A DNA stretch of 64,000 nt from Prinia subflava (Eukaryota > Chordata > Aves > Passeriformes > Cisticolidae), in NCBI RefSeq assembly GCF_021018805.1, contig NW_026960612.1, positions 1,426,001 to 1,490,000 of the forward strand, in the 5' to 3' direction. This document shows positions 56,430 through 64,000 of the stretch, in pieces. The notes beneath the pieces were generated by a model that was given only the letters and a program-made list of their open reading frames with translations, was not told the origin of the DNA and made no database searches. The translations under genes were made by a program, and so were the position numbers. Numbering within the stretch: position 1 is the stretch's first letter; each line of letters opens with the position of its first letter.

Positions 56430-59400
56430 AGCAGGGTCTTTCCTCAAGTGTTGTGGTAGTGGTGCAGTTATCAGCTTGTTTCCAGCCTTGTGGAATTTGG
56501 CATACAGCTGACAGTAGGAAACTTCTTAGAAAAGGCAAAAGAAGTGGCATGGGGATGTTTTCCTCCCTGATAACTTGCCTTGCCCTGAGAAATCTTTGCA
56601 TGGCTTTCTCTTACTGTAGAGTAGTGCCCTTTGATGGCTCTAGGTGTGTGGTGCTTTCAACATTTAAAGAGATTTTTCACACTACAGTTCCTGAATAATT
56701 AACATAAGGATAGTGGGACAGATGTTGTCTAAATCAATAACATTTTTTTGGATGTAATTGAAGGTAAAATTTCACTCTGCAACAGATAGATTAAGTCTGG
56801 TGGGCCTTGTACTGAGCAGCAGATCCATGTTCTTCGGGCTCCACTAGTAATGTGTCAGTTATCAAAATCACTTATGCTGGTTTTGTAATGGGGACTCATG
56901 TCTGTGCTTCAGTCATTGTCCTTTCCTACCTGAATAAAGAGATCTTCCTAACCAAACAGAAATAATAGAAGGATTTTGTTTTCTATCAACAAATGATGTA
57001 AACCATCCATTAATTAATTATGACAGCTACACTCGCTGAGTATTTCACTGAGTCTAAATATCATAAGAAAGTTGCTCAGTGTGTTGTGTGGATAAGAAGT
57101 GGTTGAAGTGTGGTGTGACAGAAATTACAACATATGGGTACAAATCCAGAGCATCCCTGTTTCTGTCAGGAAGAACATGCATCGGTGTATGTCCATTGTT
57201 ATGTAGTACCTCTGAAATAAATGTGTGAAGATTTTCTGAAGAAATTGCGCCTCAATAGTTTGCATGGTGAAGGGTCCATGGAAGAGTGCTGAGAACTTCT
57301 TTCATCTGAACCACAGCACTACAGGCCCAATGTAGTTGAGTGAATTTGCCTTTTCCTTTCAGCAGGGGAAGTGAAAGAGGGTTAATAAATTAAGCAGAAC
57401 ATTCAACAACACTAAGCCATCAGCTCTAGTGGTTATACCTTTCATTTGTTCCTTATTTGGAACAGTGGTTGATTGTTAACTATGTGAATCCAGAAACAGA
57501 AGTTGGGAACGAAATAAGAACATAAGATTGTGTTACAGTTAAAATGCATTTGTGATGGCTGTTGTCCGTCCTGCTGTAGTCCTTTTGTGAGGGTGAAGCT
57601 GTGAGGATGAAGGCTACTTAGCATTATTCTCCCTGGGCTTGGTTTTGGGGGTGTGGTGATTTGAACATGAGGCTGTAGTCAGGGAATGTTCCCCTTCCAA
57701 CCCTTCTCCTTTGAGGCAGCACCCAACTATTTCTACTCACAGAGCACCATTGTCTCTCTTCTCAAGGCCCTTTTAGGTGAAGCTAGCACGAGAGGTCATG
57801 GAGCAGGAAAGAGGCTTGGTGTCAGCTTCTAGAAACATAAAATGCATGTGGATTAGGAGACCTCAATCTTGTACATAAGAACTGAAACATGTAAGGTGAT
57901 CCAGGCAAGCCCCATGAAGGCATCTTCTGAGCATGATCTGACAGTCTACTGTCCTTTTTTGGTGCTGCCACCACACAACCAGTAATCTACAAGAGCCTTG
58001 CACTCTTTCTGGTTGCTGAAGACCCTCTTAGATCTAGTTTGAGTCTATTCTAATGTGAAAGGGGTGAGAAAAAGGCCTCAAGTTTGCTTAGTCTTTTCCT
58101 TTTTTTCTTCATTTATGCATTTGGTAGAGCTTGGTTGAAATGGTGGATTACTGTCACTGGCTCCAGTGCTTTCTGAAGTTATTAGCACATGAGTCCAAGT
58201 TTTGACATATTTAAAACTGGCCCATTGATTCCAAAGTGTAGCCACACTGAGTGGCTCAGCCAATGCTGTCAGATATTGGCAGCAGGAATAAGGTTATGCT
58301 CACTCATCCCTGTATTGAAAGACCATCTCAGCTGAATTCCCTGAATTGTCTTCTATACTAGTTGATCCTGCATGAGGCTGAAAAAGATCATGCATTCAAA
58401 TTAGTGTTAGGGGCCACTGTCTTGCCTGAGTCTTTTGGTGCTGATCAGGGTGTGGATAATATCTTGTGGAAGAATTGCAAGATGCTTTTCAAGTACCAAG
58501 AAATAATTTTTGAATTGGTTTTTTTTTAATTCCATACCAGTTTTAAAACAATGTTTGAAGCTGGTGTGCTGGAGGAAGAAAGCTAAAACCATCTTAAGTC
58601 TTCCTCACTTTAAATGCAGCCCTTTCCTTGAGAGGGGAGGAAACCCCACATATTGATGTACTGCTGTCAGTTCCTAGAGAAGCCTGACTAGCCTGAAAAA
58701 AATGTTGATGCAGTCAGCACTCTCCTCGCTGCTGCCTTCCGGCCTCTCTGAGGTGGATATACAGCACCTCCAAGATATGGCAAATGTGAAGTTGCTTGCG
58801 AGGCCACGTCCACATGTTTGAGCTTGGAGCTACCAGCTGGCAGTGGCAGCAGCTCCGTGCAGTCCGGGTGGTTGCAGCAAACAGCTTTGAATTTCTGCCC
58901 TTCAGCTATCTTCTGTTGCATGCAGCTTGTGATATATGAGTCTGTGTCCTGCAGCTGTCTCCGTTTAAGTCAGCAGGTGTTTGAAGCAATGCTGGCCACC
59001 CCAGGGAAAGGGGCAAGAGTTGAACAAAGTGTTCATCTTCAATTAAATTGTTGAAATGCCAGTGCTGAGTTTGATTCCCTGCCACTTTCTCCTCTAAAAC
59101 CAATGTCATGTCTGAGCTTTTTAATAAGGGAGAGCAGAGGCAGCTGTCAAGGTCTGCTTGTCAGTTCAGGTTTGAACCAAAGGGAAAAATAAGTAATGGT
59201 ATCAAATAGTTTGTGAGGGGGACACACTGAGTTTTAGGCAGTGGTTTCAGCAAGCTCCAGGTTCCCTTTAGCCTACTGTCTTCAGTTTGAAACTTTGCTG
59301 CTGAATATGACAGAAGAAACCAACAGGGTAATATCCAGGCAGCTTAACCAGCAGAAGGGTTTAAAAATGTTTCCTTGCAGTGAGCCAAATTCAGCTCCAC

Positions 59401-62400
59401 TGCAATTCCTTCTAAAGTCAGTTCTGAAGCTGCTGCTGAAGATGGGTTGAAACTAGGAGTTCAGGTCTTTGCCTTGAATTGAGTGACCTGGTTGTCTTCA
59501 CTGAGAAAGACTTAATTATGGAAAAGATAAGCTAGAGGAAAACGTGACCCACCTGACTGCTGCACCCATTTAGTCCTGGGCTGAACTTGCTCAATTTTCT
59601 CTTTTTTTTTTTTTTTTTTTTCTTTCCTGCATATCAAGTATGGCTGCCTGTTTGGAGCCACAACAAAAGCAGTAACAACAGACTTTGACACCTCTGTTTC
59701 CTCCAGCTGTGAGTCTCATATTTTTTTCTACAAACAACTTTATCCACTTCAGAATGTGGGACCAGTTCTCAGAATTACAAAGCTGCTCTGCAACAAATGG
59801 TCTCCTAGTTTGCTTTATCTGTTCAAACGTGTGCTTTTTGGTTTACCTTTACTTTTTCTATGAACTCTACGTGCTGCAGGGTATGCTCCTGACTTATGGA
59901 GTGAGTTTGATGCAAATTGTGTAACAAAACAATTTACAGTGCAGGCTCATATGTTTAAATCCATGGTTATGTTCTTAAGGATCTGACTTTTGCCTCTCCC
60001 TTACCAGCTGTCCTCTGTTAGTGACTAATGCTGATAAAAGCCTTGCTGAGAAAGCAAATGGTAGAAAGCAAATTGCTTTTTGGAAAAAAAAAAAAAAAAA
60101 GGCAGTGGGGGGAGTGAAGAAGTAAAATGAAAAAGAGGGTCAGAAAAATTTATTCTAAAATACAAACTACTGTTATGCCTGGTTAACTAGACTGGCAGTC
60201 TTTGATATGGCTGGAATCATTCCACTGAAATAAGCAGAAAGTTTTGTTTGTCATTCACAGCAGAAGAGTAGCAAAAGAATTTATGGTATGAAAATTGTCT
60301 GTCTTCTAGTGCATCTGTATACACCATGTACTGGGCCACTTGGCAGGCCAGGAGATTACGTAAAAAAAATCTTGGAAAGTCTGCTGTCTTTGTTTAATAT
60401 ATCAGAAATGCTATTCTTCCATAACCAGAGCAGCAGCTTGGTATCAGAATTTTTAATACAGGGTAGGGAATATGGGCAGGAGGACTGAAAGCTGTTCTGT
60501 TCCGATTTTGTGAACTTTCAAAAGGATGCTGAGGATAGAATCAGAATGGTGTGGTGGGCAATAACATAAGAGTAATTTCTGTAATTTCTTATTCTGTAAA
60601 AAGTATTTTATGTTTACGAGAAAAGGAGACAATTCAAATAAAATTACACTTTGTGGATTTGCCTGCTGTATTGCAGCTGGAAAAAATAGTAAGGATAGAA
60701 GAAAAAGTCATTGCAATGCTCCAGAGAGTGCAGTCATGAAGCCAGGAATGCAGTATGTAGTTGAAACCTTTTGGAGAGCTTTGAAAATCTAACCCTTAAT
60801 TTCCAACACTGAATGAAATTTAGGTCATTCTGATCCACCTGCTTCCCCTCAATAGGTCTGAGAGAGGAATTCTGTCTGGGTAGACACATCTCTCAACCTA
60901 GATAATAAATTACATTAATTTATTTTAATTAAGCCAGGAATAATTTTATATCACAAATTAGTTGTCACTATTTTATTTTTTTTAGTGTTCATATTTAAGT
61001 CAGCTGGAAAGATCAAATAGACTTGTTCATTTCCCTCCTCGCTTTTAGTTGTTTTACAGCCTGCTTCCTGTTCAAGTTTTTTGCACATTAGAGTTTGCTT
61101 TTAATTTAAACTCTACTGTATGTTTTCAACAATATTACTTAAACCGTGTCTGATTCTGCAAGCTTCTTTCAAGCCATTTGTGGTCTTCTGGACTTTCCAG
61201 TCTCTTTCATTATTATTTGGAGCCTTAAGCATGAATTGGTAACTTCAGATGTGCAAAAGAGCTCACTATTCTGGTTAGGACTTCTGCCATTTGAAAAATG
61301 TCTGATCTGTAGGACACCATTTCATAGACCAAATACCCAATTTATAATATGAACAGACAGAAGGTGATTAAATTTGGAGAACTGCTGCATCATTGTTTTG
61401 AGAATTAATAGGCAGTCCAGGACTCTGATAAGCCAGTGTTAAAAATGCTTTGTTCTAGCAAATAAAAAAGGGTGATCACGATAATTTGTCATTCTATTCT
61501 AAGCCACCACTTTCCATATTTTGATAAGAAAGTATCCAAACCTTGCAAATATACTTACTTTAACCTGGAATATTTGTGCATAGGTAATAATAATCTCATT
61601 CCCAGCCTGCATGCATCTTCTAGTTCCTTTATATTACTTTCCTATATAAAGTGCAGAACACATACCAAGCTCAAAAATGTATTTGCAAAGACCTCACGGT
61701 CTTATTGTGACCATGTTTTAGATGTTTCTTCCCACAAGAAACAGAATTTGTCAAAAAATATTAAGAGGATTTTTTCTACAATGGGTGCCTCATGTAAGCC
61801 TATACTTTAAAAATATTGATTTTTATTTTGACAAACATGGTAGAATTATCTCATTACACTCAGTCTTAGCCTCCACAATTTCACATCATCTGTCTTCATA
61901 TAGAACCTTATGTAACATGATCAGGAAAATATTGAGTCCAGTTTTTTTGAAGTTCATGAGCTTTCTTCTCATTTTAATTTTGTAGGACTTTCTTATAAGG
62001 ATGGAATATCTGTAATATGTTACAAAAAAAAAGAAAGGGGATTTTCTGCTTGAACTGTTTTCTGTCAGGGCTAGTTCAGATAGGTTGGGCAATGAAACTA
62101 TTGTAAATTACTGCTTTTGCCTGTATTTATGACTTCTTAGCTGGTTCTGCCCATTTCTAATGGGCAGTTGTATTGAGGGCTGTGCACTTGTCTCTGGGTC
62201 TGTCATGAGGCTTGGCTGGAGCTGGACCTTCTGAGAATTGGCACAGCATACTTTCACACACTGCAAATATAATTTGTTGTGCTAATCCCTCGTGGCATTT
62301 ACATGTTACACAAGACCCTTTTTATAGAAGAAAAAAGCAACATTTTCCCATGACCATCGTTAATGTACTGTAAATCTGTGACCTGTTGGATCTGTGAGCC

Positions 62401-63049
62401 ACATCTCAGGATACTTTTTCCTCCAGAAAAGGACTTGGAACAGCAGCATGCTCTCTATCACAGAGGAAAGTTCTGGTGTGGTTAAAATATTAGTTCTAGA
62501 CTCTAGAGGTCTAACTTAGAACTTCTGCTCATCTACTGGTTGCCTTGTAACTAGATAGATGTTAGGGCACTACATGAACAGAAACCCAGTGTGGGATCTG
62601 TGAAAGACAGAAAATTCAGGAGTTTAAGAACATCTGTTCTGCCTCTGTCCAAGGGTTCATTGGGCCCTCTATCCAGGTGGTTACAAGAAGGTGCATACAG
62701 AAGAATAAAAGTAAGGAAAGAACTGTACTTCCTCCAAGTACACTCCCAATTCCTGTCATTTCATAAACCTGATGTATTTTTTTTACTATTTGATAGCCCT
62801 AAAATATCGATTTCTTCAAGTTTCTGGTACAGGTTCCCTGTCAGCTGGTGCAAACTTTTTCCATTCACAATATTCTTTTCCAAGGAGTCTTGTAACAGGC
62901 AGAACTGCTGTCTTTTATTTTTCCTGAGCCTTGGTGCACATTTCATGTCATGTCCCTTAAGTTTTAGCTGGGAGACTCAGCATACAGTCAATTTTTATCA
63001 ATTTTTTAAAGACACTCTTTAATTTGTTGACCTCTGTCATGTGTTACCT

Positions 63050-63110
63050 GTTCAGGTTGTCCCTTCTCCAGGCTGACAAGTCTCAGCCTGCTCTGCTATC
63101 CTTTCAATTG
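63050..63110 (-). repeat. Possible CR1 scrap, antisense
   Basis: TTGTCCCTTCTCCAGGCTGA followed by CTCAGCCTGCTCTGCTATCC resembles the antisense CR1 block CCTTCTCCAGGCTGAACAA...CTCAGCCT. It is short and diverged. Confidence 0.4.
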
Positions 63111-63182
63111 CATACAACGTGTTTGTAATGCTTTTTCTCTAGTGGGAATCATGGAGAGCATTTGGCAGCAAAATCATGTCTC

Positions 63183-63222
63183 TGTGTGTATATATACATA
63201 CATATATACGTATATAAAATAC
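63183..63222. repeat. TA/TG-rich microsatellite
   Basis: Alternating GTGTATATATACATACATAT and similar purine-pyrimidine repeats, about 40 bp. Confidence 0.7.
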
Positions 63223-64000
63223 AATGAAGTCTTGAGAATGCAGCACAAGACTAGTATTAGATATTTCTTCCAAAGCTAATATTAACAAGATAAAACTATA
63301 TAGCTATAATCTTTTGAAAACAAGGGGAAAAAATGACCATTACCTTTTAAATGACCTTGTAGCTTCCTCCTGTGGGCCCTTTCCTTTACCTGAAAGCTTA
63401 CATTCCCATTTATGTAAAAGCTGGGGTTCTGGCAAAATGCCCACTGAGGGCAACTGTGTAAGCAAATGCCCAAAACCTCTGTTATGAATTTATTGAACTT
63501 GTCTCTCAACACAGTCTATTTTGTTCAATCTTGTTAAAGAAAACAAAGGCTGACTCTCACTGCTGCACAATGACTTACCACCACTCGACTCAGAAGTGAA
63601 ATCACAGGTCAGGTGGGGTGTCAAGACCTTACGACTTTCTCCTGCAGGCTGCTTGTGTGCTCAGGCTGAGTGCGTGATGTACATCTCTGTGGCTTTGGGG
63701 ACAGCTGGGGAAGTCCCAGCTGAAGTCTTTGAAAGACACTGTAAACTTGTGATACTTGACTTGGTGCTAGTACCTGCCATGTTCATGCTCTGTTGTCAAA
63801 GGCAAGCAAATTCAGAAGAATGTTACAGAGGCTCTTAAGATTCAGTTTCCTCCCCACTGACCCCTAGGTAGACATCCCTCTGATTCCTCTTTTGGATTTA
63901 TCATTGTTACCTTTGCCTGAGCTGTGAAACCTATTGTTTTTGCACTGAGGGGATAGCATAACCCAGGGCAGGTAAAGTGTGAGAAAACCTTCAATTTATA

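Larger units (their letters stand above)
56435..64000. other. No supported gene; simple repeats
   Basis: No exon, LTR or clear LINE copy. T-run at 59602-59621, A-run at 60084-60100. The longest open frame (62591-63022, 143 codons, plus) has no start context or family resemblance and is rich in Phe/Ser/Leu, as random AT-rich DNA gives. Confidence 0.45.

Noticed and set aside
62591..63022. 143-codon open frame as a gene
   Set aside because: No domain, no start or splice context, and Phe/Ser/Leu-rich composition expected from AT-rich noncoding DNA.

Overview
The window looks like avian, most likely passerine, nuclear DNA. It holds CR1 LINE fragments, many LTR sequences of bird endogenous retrovirus (ERV) type, one of them with an alpharetrovirus-type R/U5, and no bacterial or compact-genome features. 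I recognise no host protein-coding exon, tRNA, rRNA or CRISPR array. The description therefore rests on transposable elements, whose ends I placed from TG...CA termini, target-site duplications (TSDs), primer-binding sites and polypurine tracts.

Layout. 1-8.7 kb: non-repetitive-looking DNA with one antisense CR1 fragment. 8.75-9.28 kb: solo LTR, 6-bp TSD. 13.1-17.0 kb: LTR cluster made of an ERVK-like solo LTR (TSD gaaagc), a minus-strand solo LTR (M1, aatc), an alpharetrovirus-like solo LTR (caattt), and a minus-strand solo LTR (M2, gtag) into which LTR L1 (catt) has jumped. 19.2-20.5 kb: a 1.37-kb solo LTR (X+, cacta). 22.4-23.4 kb: a second L-family LTR (L2). 23.67-33.94 kb: ERV-A, a broken minus-strand provirus inserted in a CR1 (TSD caggcc). 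It keeps gag, protease, RT, RNase H, integrase and env remnants and has itself been hit by four solo LTRs, each with its own TSD. 38.93-44.48 kb: a third L-family LTR (L3, atac) split by ERV-B (ccagag), a young minus-strand provirus with a perfect tRNA-Lys3-type primer-binding site, a damaged gag and a long AT-rich interior without pol or env. 46.8-47.5 and 49.8-50.4 kb: solo LTRs M3 and M4. 51.57-56.43 kb: ERV-C, a young minus-strand provirus (agcag) whose LTRs appear identical except for a 129-bp deletion in the 5' LTR. 56.4-64 kb: little but simple repeats and a possible CR1 scrap.

LTR elements occupy about 28 kb of 64 kb (about 44%), far above the usual level in bird autosomes. This suggests a low-recombination or heterochromatic setting such as the W chromosome or a pericentromere; that is inference. 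The nesting gives a relative history: CR1, then ERV-A, then the solo LTRs inside it; L3 before ERV-B; M2 before L1. ERV-B and ERV-C look youngest from their nearly identical LTR pairs. No intact retroviral gene is present; every coding remnant carries stops, frameshifts or deletions.
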